Assembly (NCBI RefSeq): GCF_009377175.1
Contig: NZ_VJZD01000061.1
Coordinates: forward strand, 1-41,268
Source: Streptomyces adustus
Lineage (GTDB): Bacteria > Actinomycetota > Actinomycetes > Streptomycetales > Streptomycetaceae
Length of the DNA stretch: 41,268 nucleotides
Direction of reading: 5' to 3'
This document shows, piece by piece, positions 33,103-40,721 of this stretch; the stretch's first letter is position 1; the number at the start of each line of letters is the position of its first letter. The notes beneath the pieces were generated by a model. It saw only the letters and a list, made by a program, of their open reading frames with translations. It was not told the origin of the DNA and ran no database searches. The translations under genes were made by a program, and so were the position numbers.

Positions 33103-33738
33103 ATGTCCGACGCGCCACCCGTCCGCACCGCCCATCCGGCCGGTGCCACGACACCTGCACTGGACGCCCTGTACGCGTCCCCGCCGCCGTGGGACACCGG
33201 GCGACCCCAGTCCGCACTGCTCGACCTCGCCGAGAGCGGGGTGTTCCACGGCCGGGTGCTCGATGCGGGCTGCGGGACCGGCGAGCACACCCTCGTGGCC
33301 GCCCGGCTGGGCTTGGAGGCCACCGGAGTCGACCTCGCCACCACAGCCCTGGCGGCGGCCCGACGCAAGGCCCGGGAACGCGGACTGACCGCACGTTTCC
33401 TGCGGCACGACGTGCTGGACCTGCCCGCACTGGGGCAGAGCTTCGACACCGTGCTCGACTCGCTGGTCTTCCACGGGTTCCACACCCGCGACCGCGGCCG
33501 TTACGTCCTTGGCCTCGGTGCCGTGACCGCCCCGGGTGGACGGTGCTTCCTGCTCTCCTTCCGCGACGAACCGCCCGGCCCCTCCGGACGCGTGCACCGA
33601 GTGAGTCCCGAGGAGATCCGCGCCGCGTTCGCGGACGGCTGGGCGATCGACGCCATCGACCCCGTCACGGTCGACAGCTCCCTGTCTGCCCCGGCCGACA
33701 GGATCCGCGGCTGGCGCACCAGTCTGACCCGCCTGTAA
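33103..33738 (+). CDS. class I SAM-dependent methyltransferase
   Basis: 211 residues. Motif I VLDAGCGTGEHTL (52-64) binds S-adenosylmethionine, with the acidic residue in ATGVDLA after beta-2 and DVLDLP later. The architecture is the methyltransferase-25/11 type acting on small molecules. ATG 33103 has AAGGAAGG nine bases upstream. Its promoter carries the palindrome described at 33038, so it is probably the main target of the divergent TetR protein. Only 28 bases separate it from the DUF2218 gene, which is likely cotranscribed. Substrate unknown. Confidence 0.9.
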   Translation: MSDAPPVRTAHPAGATTPALDALYASPPPWDTGRPQSALLDLAESGVFHGRVLDAGCGTGEHTLVAARLGLEATGVDLATTALAAARRKARERGLTARFLRHDVLDLPALGQSFDTVLDSLVFHGFHTRDRGRYVLGLGAVTAPGGRCFLLSFRDEPPGPSGRVHRVSPEEIRAAFADGWAIDAIDPVTVDSSLSAPADRIRGWRTSLTRL

Positions 33739-33766
33739 CGGGCCCGTACCTCAGAAAAGAGCAGCC

Positions 33767-34435
33767 ATGCCGACCGCAGAAACCCGCCTCGCGACCGACC
33801 GCGCAAGCCGCTACCTCGTCCAGCTCTGCCGCCATCTGCGCCAGATGACCCGTACGAACCACCGTCCGCCCGGCGGCCACGGCGAAGGCGGGACACAGCC
33901 CGAGGTGAGGCACGTCGAGTTCACCGACACCCACGGCACCGTCCGCTTCGCCGACGGCCTGTGGACCCTGGACGCCACGGCGGACGCGCTCACCCTGCGC
34001 GTCGAAGCCGACGACGAGCAGGCACTGCGGCGACTCCAGGACGCAATCACCGCGCGGATCGAGAAGATCGGCCGACGCGACGGACTTCAGGCTCGCTGGC
34101 AGCGAGCCGAACCCGACACCTCGCCGCACGCCGAGCCCGGCACGGACAGCGACCCCGACGACCGGGACGTGAGCCGCAGCGGACGCGCAACCACCCTGGG
34201 CCTCATGGCAGGCGGGGCAGCGATCGTCGCGGTACACCTCGGGATCGGCGGCGCGGCACTGGCCGACGCGCGATGGACCGGCTGGGCCGCCGACGCCGTC
34301 CTGGCCCTCGTCCTGGTCAAGCTGTCGTTCCTGGGGAGCCACCTCGTGCTCGGGCGGGCCGAGCTGCGCCACGGCATCGTGTTCCGGCACCGCAGGAAGC
34401 GCCGCGAGCGGGCCGACGCCGGCGCCACAGGCTGA
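33767..34435 (+). CDS. DUF2218-domain protein with a C-terminal membrane segment
   Basis: 222 residues. Residues 1-110 match the DUF2218 family (ATDRASRYLVQLCRHLRQM, then strands HVEFTDTHGTVRFADGLWTL and a helix LQDAITARIEKIGRRDGL). Stand-alone DUF2218 proteins are about 100 residues; here a charged linker (115-145) leads to two hydrophobic helices (about 148-205) and a basic cytoplasmic tail. The DUF2218 role is not established, though such genes are often near iron-uptake functions. Probably in one transcript with the methyltransferase. Confidence 0.82.
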   Translation: MPTAETRLATDRASRYLVQLCRHLRQMTRTNHRPPGGHGEGGTQPEVRHVEFTDTHGTVRFADGLWTLDATADALTLRVEADDEQALRRLQDAITARIEKIGRRDGLQARWQRAEPDTSPHAEPGTDSDPDDRDVSRSGRATTLGLMAGGAAIVAVHLGIGGAALADARWTGWAADAVLALVLVKLSFLGSHLVLGRAELRHGIVFRHRRKRRERADAGATG

Positions 34436-34500
34436 ACGCCGCACATCACCGGCGCGCTCGGCCGATGCCAGCGGTGGTCCGACCGCCCCACCCGGTACCA

Positions 34501-35184
34501 CTAAGAGTCGGCGACCTCCGCCAGGACGCGGGCGAGTTCGCGGGGGCGGGTGGCCATCGGCCAGTGGCCCGAGTCGAGGTCCACGTACTCAAGATGGGTG
34601 GCGCGAGCGAGCTCAGGACTGTCACCTGCGGCGATGCACTCCTCGGCTTCGGCAGGACTGAACTCGGGACAGACGACCACAACGGGGACGTCGAAGCGGC
34701 GCTCGTCGGTCAGGCGCACGACTCCCTTGGCGACCGCCTCGGGGACGGGAACCGCGGCGGACGCGAAGCGGTCGCGGGCCTGCTGGTCCAGGTCGGCGGC
34801 GTCCGCGCCCTCGAAGGGATCCCAGCCCGGGAAGGGCATGACGCCGTCCTCGATCGCGAAGAAATCCGCGTAGGCCCGTCCATCGGCGGCGGGGAAGCCA
34901 CCGATCAGAGCGACCTTGGCCACCTTCTCCGGTCGCCCGTCGGCGGCCAGCCAGGCCAGGGTCGATGCTGCGGAGTGCCCTACCACCAGCGGTTTTCCGG
35001 TCGCCGCGTCGACCGCGGCAAGCACTGCTTCCAGTTGGTCGTCAAGCGTCGCGGAGGCGGCGCCGTCGCCCTGGCCCGGGAGGGTGAGCGGCACGGGACG
35101 GTGGCCGAGCGCGGTGAGTTCCGGCACGACGTCGTCCCAGGCGGATCCGTCGAGCCACAAGCCGGCGATGAGCAGGATGTCCAC
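34501..35184 (-). CDS. alpha/beta hydrolase
   Basis: 227 residues. The fold begins directly with strand MDILLIAGLWLDGSAWDDV, the nucleophile elbow is VVGHSAA with Ser71, and the C-terminal DSGHWPM supplies His207. The lid is short. This is the esterase-like EstC/salicylate-esterase group with wide substrate range. The ATG at 35184 is preceded by GGGAGAACCACC. The upstream region 35185-35373 contains a palindromic element at 35238 that may carry its promoter control. The physiological substrate is unknown. Confidence 0.88.
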   Translation of the reverse strand: MDILLIAGLWLDGSAWDDVVPELTALGHRPVPLTLPGQGDGAASATLDDQLEAVLAAVDAATGKPLVVGHSAASTLAWLAADGRPEKVAKVALIGGFPAADGRAYADFFAIEDGVMPFPGWDPFEGADAADLDQQARDRFASAAVPVPEAVAKGVVRLTDERRFDVPVVVVCPEFSPAEAEECIAAGDSPELARATHLEYVDLDSGHWPMATRPRELARVLAEVADS

Positions 35185-35237
35185 GGTGGTTCTCCCGAAG
35201 AGGAGTCGGATCTGGTTGCAGGCACGCTATCGGGAGG

Positions 35238-35262
35238 CTCTGACACCGGGCTCCGGTCAGAG
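35238..35262 (-). promoter_or_regulatory. inverted repeat CTCTGAC-N11-GTCAGAG upstream of the hydrolase
   Basis: Seven-base arms at 35238-35244 and 35256-35262, extended by CCGG complements inside, lie 54-78 bases before the hydrolase ATG. The dyad resembles MerR-type promoter spacers. No MerR gene is in the window, so the regulator would be elsewhere. Confidence 0.4.
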
Positions 35263-35317
35263 TCCGAGCGAAGGGACGGACCCCTGTGAATACCTGGAAC
35301 CAGAGGGATCAGCCGAC

Positions 35318-35354
35318 GGGTTCGGGGCGGCGGTCCGACAACCGCCCCGAACCC
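35318..35354. terminator. strong terminator hairpin after the DUF305 gene
   Basis: GGGTTCGGGGCGG (35318-35330) pairs with CCGCCCCGAACCC (35342-35354) in a perfect 13-bp stem with an 11-base loop, 20 bases beyond the stop of the minus-strand DUF305 gene. No long T-run, typical of streptomycetes. Confidence 0.75.
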
Positions 35355-35373
35355 GGCCCGGCTGACTGCTCGG

Positions 35374-36039
35374 CTACTTGCTGAGCATCCCGTTCATGCC
35401 GGTGATCTCCGACGACTGCGAGGTGACGATCGACTTCGCCATCGTCATGGCGGGACCGTAGGCGCCCTTGGCCTGCTCGGTCTTCGCCATCGCGATCGCA
35501 CCCTCGTGATGACTGATCATCATCTCCAGGAACGCCTTGTCGAAGGCGTCACCGGACAGGCCCGTCAGCTTGTCCATCTCGTCGCCCGACATCATGCCCG
35601 GCATCGACGAACCGGAATGGTCCATGCCGGGCATGCTCTCCATGCCGGAGGTGTCGGTGTCCGGGACCTTCGCGTCCCAGGCCTTCAGCCAGCCGGACAT
35701 GGTGTTGATCTCCGGATCCTGCGCTTGCTTGATCTTCGTGGCCAGATCCTTCACCTGCTGGGACTTCGCCCGCGAGGCAGCCAGGTCGGCCATGGCCACA
35801 GCCTGCCGGTGATGCGGGATCATCCCCTGGGCGAACGACACGTCCTGCGCGTTGTGGCCGCCCTGCGCGGCGGCGGCGGTGTCGGAGGAGCCGGCGGTGG
35901 ACGTCGCGCCCATGTTGTGGCCCGTGTGATCCGACGGCGACGAGGAATCGCTGCCGCCGCAGGCGGCCAGCACCACTGCTGCGGTGGCGGCAGCGGCCAC
36001 GGCCAGGGTGCGGCGGAGGAGGGAACGGCGAGGTGCCAT
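35374..36039 (-). CDS. DUF305 lipoprotein, probably copper-related
   Basis: 221 residues with a signal peptide ending in the lipobox VLAAC (Cys27). Two related DUF305 halves carry GMIPHHRQAVAMA (72-84) and MMISHHEGAIAMA (173-185), each with a His-His pair, separated by a Met-rich loop (GMESMPGMDHSGSSMPGMM, 132-150). Such Met/His patterns bind copper in known family members (CopM-type proteins). The start at 36039 follows AAGGAG; an upstream ATG at 36108 lacks a ribosome site. Another Met/His/Cys-bearing secreted protein is encoded just upstream, and the pair probably acts in copper handling at the cell surface (inference). Confidence 0.87.
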   Translation of the reverse strand: MAPRRSLLRRTLAVAAAATAAVVLAACGGSDSSSPSDHTGHNMGATSTAGSSDTAAAAQGGHNAQDVSFAQGMIPHHRQAVAMADLAASRAKSQQVKDLATKIKQAQDPEINTMSGWLKAWDAKVPDTDTSGMESMPGMDHSGSSMPGMMSGDEMDKLTGLSGDAFDKAFLEMMISHHEGAIAMAKTEQAKGAYGPAMTMAKSIVTSQSSEITGMNGMLSK

Positions 36040-36142
36040 GAGAGGTACAACTCCTTGAAGTGCCCGCGCCCATGCGCGGGAGAAACGGATGCATGCAGGC
36101 CGGAGCACGCCACCCCGTCAGGAGGGTGCCGTGCGGGAGCCT

Positions 36143-36565
36143 CTAGATCCGCAGGAGCTGCAACTCGGAAAGATCGGGCGGTGCGCGGCCGTCAACCGGG
36201 CCGGTAGCCCTTCCGGCACCGGCGGTTGCCGCAGGTTCGGCATCGGCCGCCGCGCCGGGCATCAGGGAGGGTGGAACGTAAGCAGTGGACGTACCGCTTG
36301 CCGCGCATGTTCCGTCGGCGTGGTCCATGGCCATGCCGCTGTCGCCCGGATCGGACAGATGCCGGCAGTCATCACCGGCAACATGGACCGGCGCGGGGTG
36401 ATGCCCGGGGAGCTCGGCAGACATCATCGCGTCGTGCCGGCCCGCAGCCGGCATACCGGCAGGGGACAGGGCGTGCATGCCCAGCACTCCCGCAACCAGG
36501 GCCAGGACCAGCCACATCCAGCGCACAGAACTCGCCCCGGAACCGGTGCGAGCGCTGGAGATCAT
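36143..36565 (-). CDS. small secreted His/Met-rich protein (DUF6153-like)
   Basis: 140 residues from ATG 36565 (20 more if ATG 36625 is used, which has GGAAGAG upstream). One hydrophobic segment (about 16-34) is followed by a Met/His-bearing region (GMPAAGRHDAMMSAELPGHHPAP), a Cys pair (DDCRH..., GTCAASG) and a disordered Ala/Pro-rich tail. Similar small proteins accompany DUF305 genes in streptomycetes. The 103-base gap to the DUF305 gene allows one transcript. A role in copper binding is an inference from composition and context. Confidence 0.7.
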   Translation of the reverse strand: MISSARTGSGASSVRWMWLVLALVAGVLGMHALSPAGMPAAGRHDAMMSAELPGHHPAPVHVAGDDCRHLSDPGDSGMAMDHADGTCAASGTSTAYVPPSLMPGAAADAEPAATAGAGRATGPVDGRAPPDLSELQLLRI

Positions 36566-36858
36566 GGGATCATCGTAGGACGCTTCCGCCACACCGGCAG
36601 CCAGACGCTCGGCCGAGTGCCGCATCCCACATCACTCTTCCTCAACGGGATCCGCCGCCGACCTCCGCCTACGATCGGCTCGTGCAGCCGCCCATGTCGG
36701 ATCCGCGGATCCCCGGGTCGTTCCGTTCGTGGTGCAGTCGGTCGGCGAGTACGTCTTGGAGAAGCCGAAGTGCGTACCCAGCGCTGCCCCGACTCCGGCC
36801 GCATCAGCCCGCGGGGGTTGCGCTCAGACCTCGACCGTCGGGAGTACCCGCACGTAGG

Positions 36859-36901
36859 GTGTGCCCCGTATCCAGTGATCATCGCTGGATACGGGGCACA
36901 C
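36859..36901. promoter_or_regulatory. 17-bp perfect inverted repeat before the secreted-protein gene
   Basis: GTGTGCCCCGTATCCAG (36859-36875) and CTGGATACGGGGCACAC (36885-36901) pair without mismatch around nine bases. It ends 16 bases before ATG 36918, overlapping the leader, and lies between divergent genes, so it is not an obvious terminator. Operator, mRNA hairpin or a mobile-element relic are options. The bases 36626-36858 show nothing else certain. Confidence 0.65.
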
Positions 36902-36917
36902 GGGCACGAGGGACGGT

Positions 36918-37577
36918 ATGGGCCGGGGCACAGTCACGAACACCGCGACGGGACTTGCCGCGGCGGTCCTGCTCCTGTGCACCACCGCCAGCGCCGACGG
37001 CACCGGGGACCGAGGCGAAAAGGGCGACGGGGCCGCCGCGTGCGCGCACGGCACGTACGCCTGGTCCGGCATCCTGCGCGAGGAAAAGCTGACCGGGCTC
37101 GCCGACCCGATCAGGCTGAAGAAGAAGACGGACTCCGTCTCGGGTCTGATCAAGCCGTTGAAAGGCGTCAGTTACAAGCCCCACGTCACGGCCACGGGCC
37201 CCGGGACCCACGCGGCGGACGCCATCAAGGCTCTCGGCCGGTATCTCGGGACCGACGAGCCGCTCGCGGACCCCGCGGAGCCGGCCGAGCCGGATGAGTT
37301 CCCCATCCACTTCGACTACGCCATGGGGGACCTTGAGGGTTCCTACTACCTGTGGAACGCCGTCGACCTGATCGAAGCCGACTTCACGTACACGTGCCAG
37401 GGCGGCGGCGCCAAGCCGGTCAAGGGGTACGTGGTGACGTGGGAGACGACCGGTGGCGGGTTCATGCCCTGCGCCGACCGCGTGACCGACAACCCCCTCA
37501 AGAGGCCGGACGCCGCCGCGCGTACGGCTGCCCGCACGCTCTGCCCGGCCGATTCACCGGCGGCGAAGAGCGCCTGA
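36918..37577 (+). CDS. secreted protein of unknown function
   Basis: 219 residues with a signal peptide (1-26, hydrophobic TGLAAAVLLLCTTASA). The mature part has a first Cys near 41 (AACAHGTYAWSG), two further Cys (TYTCQGG, MPCAD) and one near the C-terminus (TLCPA), so two disulfides are possible. A central block alternates Lys-rich and Asp/Glu-rich segments. No family recognised. ATG 36918 has GAGGGAC upstream and is preceded by the 17-bp inverted repeat. Confidence 0.7.
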   Translation: MGRGTVTNTATGLAAAVLLLCTTASADGTGDRGEKGDGAAACAHGTYAWSGILREEKLTGLADPIRLKKKTDSVSGLIKPLKGVSYKPHVTATGPGTHAADAIKALGRYLGTDEPLADPAEPAEPDEFPIHFDYAMGDLEGSYYLWNAVDLIEADFTYTCQGGGAKPVKGYVVTWETTGGGFMPCADRVTDNPLKRPDAAARTAARTLCPADSPAAKSA

Positions 37578-37719
37578 CCACGACGCCGTGACGACCTCAG
37601 CAGATACTCGCCTTTGCGCTGCTCAGGACATTTGTGAGGCTCCCTGTGCGACATCTGTACTGCCGGATTCGTGCGTCCTGACACTGCACCACGTCTGTCG
37701 ACCTTCGTAGGCTTGTGGC

Positions 37720-37941
37720 ATGTTCAAATCTCACGAACCAGGATCGGACGATGCCTGGGAAGGCATCGTCGAGGACAAGTCGCGGGGCATGCTCGACGGC
37801 GCGAACATGTATCACTTCGTCAAGGTGAGGCGTGGGGACGGCCAGTTCATCAAGGTGCGTATCGACCGGGGGCTGTGGAAGTCGATCGCGGTCGGCGATC
37901 GCATCGTCAAGGAGCCGGGTGGCGGTCCCATCAAGGCGTAA
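37720..37941 (+). CDS. small conserved protein, beta-barrel-like
   Basis: 73 residues, MFKSHEPGSDDAWEGIVEDKSRGMLDGANMYHFVKV..., with alternating hydrophobic strands ending KSIAVGDRIVKEPGGG. The SH3/OB-like strand pattern and the conserved DKSRGMLDGANMYH segment look like a real small actinobacterial protein, but I do not know a function. No clear ribosome site precedes the ATG. The flanks 37578-37719 and 37942-38101 have no recognisable gene. Confidence 0.65.
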   Translation: MFKSHEPGSDDAWEGIVEDKSRGMLDGANMYHFVKVRRGDGQFIKVRIDRGLWKSIAVGDRIVKEPGGGPIKA

Positions 37942-38101
37942 CCTCCGGGGCGTCGGACCTTGCGGTGCCCCGCGGACGGACGAGCTCCGTTCCACCCGTT
38001 GGAGAGGTTCCGCCCGTTCGAGAGGACGAACTCGTCGCTTGATCCCCCAGCCCCTGGGTCCACGGCGTGCTCGCCGGGATCGACCTCTTCTTCGAGCAGC
38101 A

Positions 38102-39418
38102 TCACCATCGCGCGCCGGGTATTCGTGACGCGTATATCCCGACCGCCCGCAGCAGCCGGATCGCCGCGACCCGCTGGTGGCGCGGACGGTCCTCGGTCAG
38201 GAGTCCGCGCAGCAGCTCTTGCGGTACACGGTCGGCCGATGGAAGCAGAGCCGTGGTCGCCTGCCGGACCACTGCCGCTGACGGGTCGTCCAGGAGCGGC
38301 CGTACGTCGTCGACGCGCACTGCGTCCAGTGCTCGCAGGCCTGCCACCGCGCAGGCACGCACGCTGGGGGCCGGGTGCACGAGCAGCGTCCGGATCAGGT
38401 CCGCGTCCTCGCGAACCCCGCACTCGCCGAGGCCCACCGCGGCGGCGGGCCGGGCGGCGGGGTTGGCGCACAGGGCGCGGTACAGCGGTGCCGGATCGGT
38501 GCCGCCTTGCCGCAGTACCCATCGGGCACACGCCCGCACCACGGCGGACCGGTCGGTGAGGTACGGCTGGGCGTCGGAGTGCCGTCCGGTGCGGCGTAGC
38601 GCGGTGACCCCGGCCGCCCTGACCCGTGGCTGCCGGGATCCGAGCAGCGGCACCACGACCTCGGTGAACTCGTCGATGGTGGTGCCTTCACGGAGGGTGG
38701 CCACGGCCGCCTCGGCGCACAGGTCCTGCACTACGACGTCGCGGTGGCGGGCGGCGGTTCGAGCGAGCCGCGCTGCGGGGAGCAGCCGCCGCTCGAGGGC
38801 GACGCGGTGCGCGAGGCGGGCCGTGTCCCGGTCGTCGCTGTCGAGCAGGGCCTCGGTCTGTGCGGCTGGGCCCGCGCGCAGCGCCCCGGTCAGCAGGTCC
38901 TGGGCGAAACCGCCCCGAGAGCGGCGGCCGATCCGCAGGATCAGCGCGGTGTGTGTGGCCAGCCGGTGCGGGGATGTCTCGGCCAGGAGGGCGCGAGCCC
39001 GTTCGCGTACCGGTCCCACCCAGTCTGCGCAGCGGATGACGACCAGCGCCAGCAGGTCGGGCCGCTTCTCGGCATGGTCCAGCGCGGCCTCGCGGATCCG
39101 GCCGTCGGGATGGCAGAGGGCGACGGCGAGTTCGGCGTCACCTGGCGTCTGGGACCAAGTGACGGTGGGCATCGAAGGATCCGGACCCCGGTTCATCCGC
39201 CGTCCGGACGGCGACGCCTTGGAGTGGAACAGCTCCGGCCGCTGCCAGGCCAGTTCGCGGACCTCGAAGTCGAGATCGATCCAGGAGTCCGGGTCGGTCA
39301 CATCGAGCGCCTGGGCCAGAGCAGCCCCGCCGGTCAGTCGCCTGACGGCCTCGTACGACTCGTTTTCGTCGGTCAGCATGGTGAAGTGTACGGCGCCGTA
39401 ACCGTCCCGGTGCGGCAT
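38102..39418 (-). CDS. HEAT-repeat protein
   Basis: 438 residues. From about residue 85 to the end run helical pairs of 30-35 residues (HPDGRIREAALDHAEKRPDLLALVV, SRQPRVRAAGVTALRRTG, HPAPSVRACAVAGLRALDAV, DPSAAVVRQATTALL), the pattern of PBS-lyase/HEAT repeats that form protein-protein scaffolds. The first 80 residues differ (MPHRDGYGAVHFTMLTDENESYEAVRRLTGG) and may be a separate domain. Start could also be Met14 at 39379; neither has a good Shine-Dalgarno. No enzyme motif was seen. Confidence 0.8.
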   Translation of the reverse strand: MPHRDGYGAVHFTMLTDENESYEAVRRLTGGAALAQALDVTDPDSWIDLDFEVRELAWQRPELFHSKASPSGRRMNRGPDPSMPTVTWSQTPGDAELAVALCHPDGRIREAALDHAEKRPDLLALVVIRCADWVGPVRERARALLAETSPHRLATHTALILRIGRRSRGGFAQDLLTGALRAGPAAQTEALLDSDDRDTARLAHRVALERRLLPAARLARTAARHRDVVVQDLCAEAAVATLREGTTIDEFTEVVVPLLGSRQPRVRAAGVTALRRTGRHSDAQPYLTDRSAVVRACARWVLRQGGTDPAPLYRALCANPAARPAAAVGLGECGVREDADLIRTLLVHPAPSVRACAVAGLRALDAVRVDDVRPLLDDPSAAVVRQATTALLPSADRVPQELLRGLLTEDRPRHQRVAAIRLLRAVGIYASRIPGARW

Positions 39419-39688
39419 TTGCGCGACGGTCGGTGCCGCGTAGGCCTCGGGTGCGGGTGCTGCGTCACAGGACTCGAGGCCCTTGCCTCGAATTGCTTGG
39501 TCCCGCGATTGCCGCGACCTGGGGAGGGAACTCGTGGCTCGCAGGTTTGCTGTTCACGCCGTTCCTGCCGTTGGACTCTCCGAGCACTTAAGGCTTGCGG
39601 GCTCTGCGGTGCGAGCGGCTTGCCGTTCGACGCGACGCGGTGAACGGCCGGCTACCTCTCCTGCGAGTCGGAGCAACCGGAGTATGTC

Positions 39689-39916
39689 ATGACAACCTCA
39701 CACCCCCCTACCTGGTCGGAGCTCGGCGCTGCTTCCCGTGGTCGCAAAGTGCCTCCCGTGCCCACCCCGCCGGGGGAGGGGAGTACCACGGCGGGAATCT
39801 CCCAGCACGAGCCCACGGCGTCCAAGGCGTGGGCGCCTGTCGCTCTCGTATTGATCGCGGCTGTGGTCGTGCTGGTCGTCGTCGGGCTGGTCGGCATGGT
39901 CGTGGCTCTGGCGTAG
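39689..39916 (+). CDS. small single-pass membrane protein
   Basis: 75 residues: a polar Pro/Ser/Thr-rich N-terminal half (1-46) and one C-terminal membrane helix (about 48-74, rich in Val, Ala, Leu). ATG 39689 follows GGAG at six bases. An overlapping minus-strand frame of 81 codons lacks domain character and was not called. The 270 bases upstream (39419-39688) hold no gene I can support. Confidence 0.6.
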   Translation: MTTSHPPTWSELGAASRGRKVPPVPTPPGEGSTTAGISQHEPTASKAWAPVALVLIAAVVVLVVVGLVGMVVALA

Positions 39917-39937
39917 TTCCGACTCTCAAGGAGGCGC

Positions 39938-40192
39938 TCACGCCGCTCTCGTGCCGATGCGTGCCTGAGTGCCGGGGGCAGGTGCGGCCTGGGGGCGGGT
40001 GCTGGTGAAGCGGACGGACGTGCCCCAGGCTTCCTGCGCGTCGGCCATGCACCACTGGCACAGGGGCAGGCCGCCGTTGCCGTACTTGTGGGTGGTGCGC
40101 TGGCAGCCGGAGCACGGGCCGACCACGCTGGTGGAGCAGGTGAAGGTGGAGGGGTCCGGTTCGCTGACCGATGGCGGGGGAGTGCTGGTCAT
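39938..40192 (-). CDS. small zinc-ribbon-like protein
   Basis: 84 residues from ATG 40192, preceded by AGGACAG. Two Cys pairs occur: CSGCQ at about 33-36 and CQWC at about 51-54, after HKYGNGGLPL, a spacing fit for a small zinc ribbon. The N-terminus is Pro/Ser-rich and the C-terminus Ala/Pro-rich. It lies 65 bases after the DUF6233 gene on the same strand and may share its transcript. Function unknown. Confidence 0.6.
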   Translation of the reverse strand: MTSTPPPSVSEPDPSTFTCSTSVVGPCSGCQRTTHKYGNGGLPLCQWCMADAQEAWGTSVRFTSTRPQAAPAPGTQARIGTRAA

Positions 40193-40257
40193 CGCGCTGT
40201 CCTGCTTCCGCGTGAGGAGTGGATCGGTCACCGCGGACGCGGGAGTCGGGCTGCCGG

Positions 40258-40632
40258 TCAGTGCGTCGCGGTCGAGGGGGCCGGGCCTGCGGATAAGTCG
40301 AGGATTTCCAGTGCGGTGTCGGGCTGGCAGTGGCCGCAGGCGCGCACGCCCGAGGTGAGGAGGCGGCGTGCTTCGTCGCGGGGGACGGGGCGCCGTCGTT
40401 TGCCGACGGCGTAGCAGCCGCCCACGTGGACCTCGATGGGCGGGCGGCCGTGGCCGATGCCGAGTTCGACGACCCAGTCCGGCTCCGCGGGCCGGTTCCT
40501 GCGGCCCTGCTCCTGTTCGGCTTCCCGCTGCTGGAGGGCGGCGATCTTGGTGTCGATGCGCTGGAGCCACATGGCGTGCCACACCCGCAGGGTGAGCAGT
40601 CGCGCCAGGTCAGGCGGCAGGTCGTCGAACAT
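40258..40632 (-). CDS. DUF6233-family protein
   Basis: 124 residues, starting MFDDLPPDLARLLTLRVWHAMWLQRI. A Glu/Gln/Arg-rich helix (about 33-47) leads to the block PDWVVELGIGHGRPPIEVHVGGC and CGHCQPDTALEILDLSA with a Cys-x-x-Cys pair, all typical of the Streptomyces-restricted DUF6233 family. These are usually accessory genes near mobile DNA. ATG 40632 overlaps a degenerate SOS-box-like sequence. It diverges from the Y-family polymerase-like gene. Confidence 0.78.
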   Translation of the reverse strand: MFDDLPPDLARLLTLRVWHAMWLQRIDTKIAALQQREAEQEQGRRNRPAEPDWVVELGIGHGRPPIEVHVGGCYAVGKRRRPVPRDEARRLLTSGVRACGHCQPDTALEILDLSAGPAPSTATH

Positions 40633-40679
40633 ATTTACGATTCTAGATCCACGGATGCCTGATTCGCCATCTCGCGTGT

Positions 40680-40695
40680 TCGAATTTTAGTTCGA
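40680..40695. promoter_or_regulatory. SOS box (LexA site), near consensus
   Basis: TCGAATTTTAGTTCGA matches the actinobacterial LexA consensus TCGAAC-N4-GTTCGA with one mismatch. It sits in an AT-rich pocket 27 bases before GTG 40722 and 48 bases from the divergent ATG 40632. A weaker version, TCGAACATATTTACGA, is at 40625-40640 over the start of the DUF6233 gene. Confidence 0.75.
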
Positions 40696-40721
40696 TAACG
40701 TGGGTGGAGGAGGTGGGTGCC

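Noticed and set aside
39652..39897. Minus-strand 81-codon frame opposite the small membrane protein
   Set aside because: It has Thr/Ala/Gly-rich shadow composition and no ribosome site, whereas the plus frame has GGAG and a membrane helix.
40625..40640. Second SOS box over the DUF6233 start codon
   Set aside because: The GTTCGA arm arises from the coding bases for Met-Phe-Asp and the other arm has two mismatches, so it is kept only as a weak possibility.
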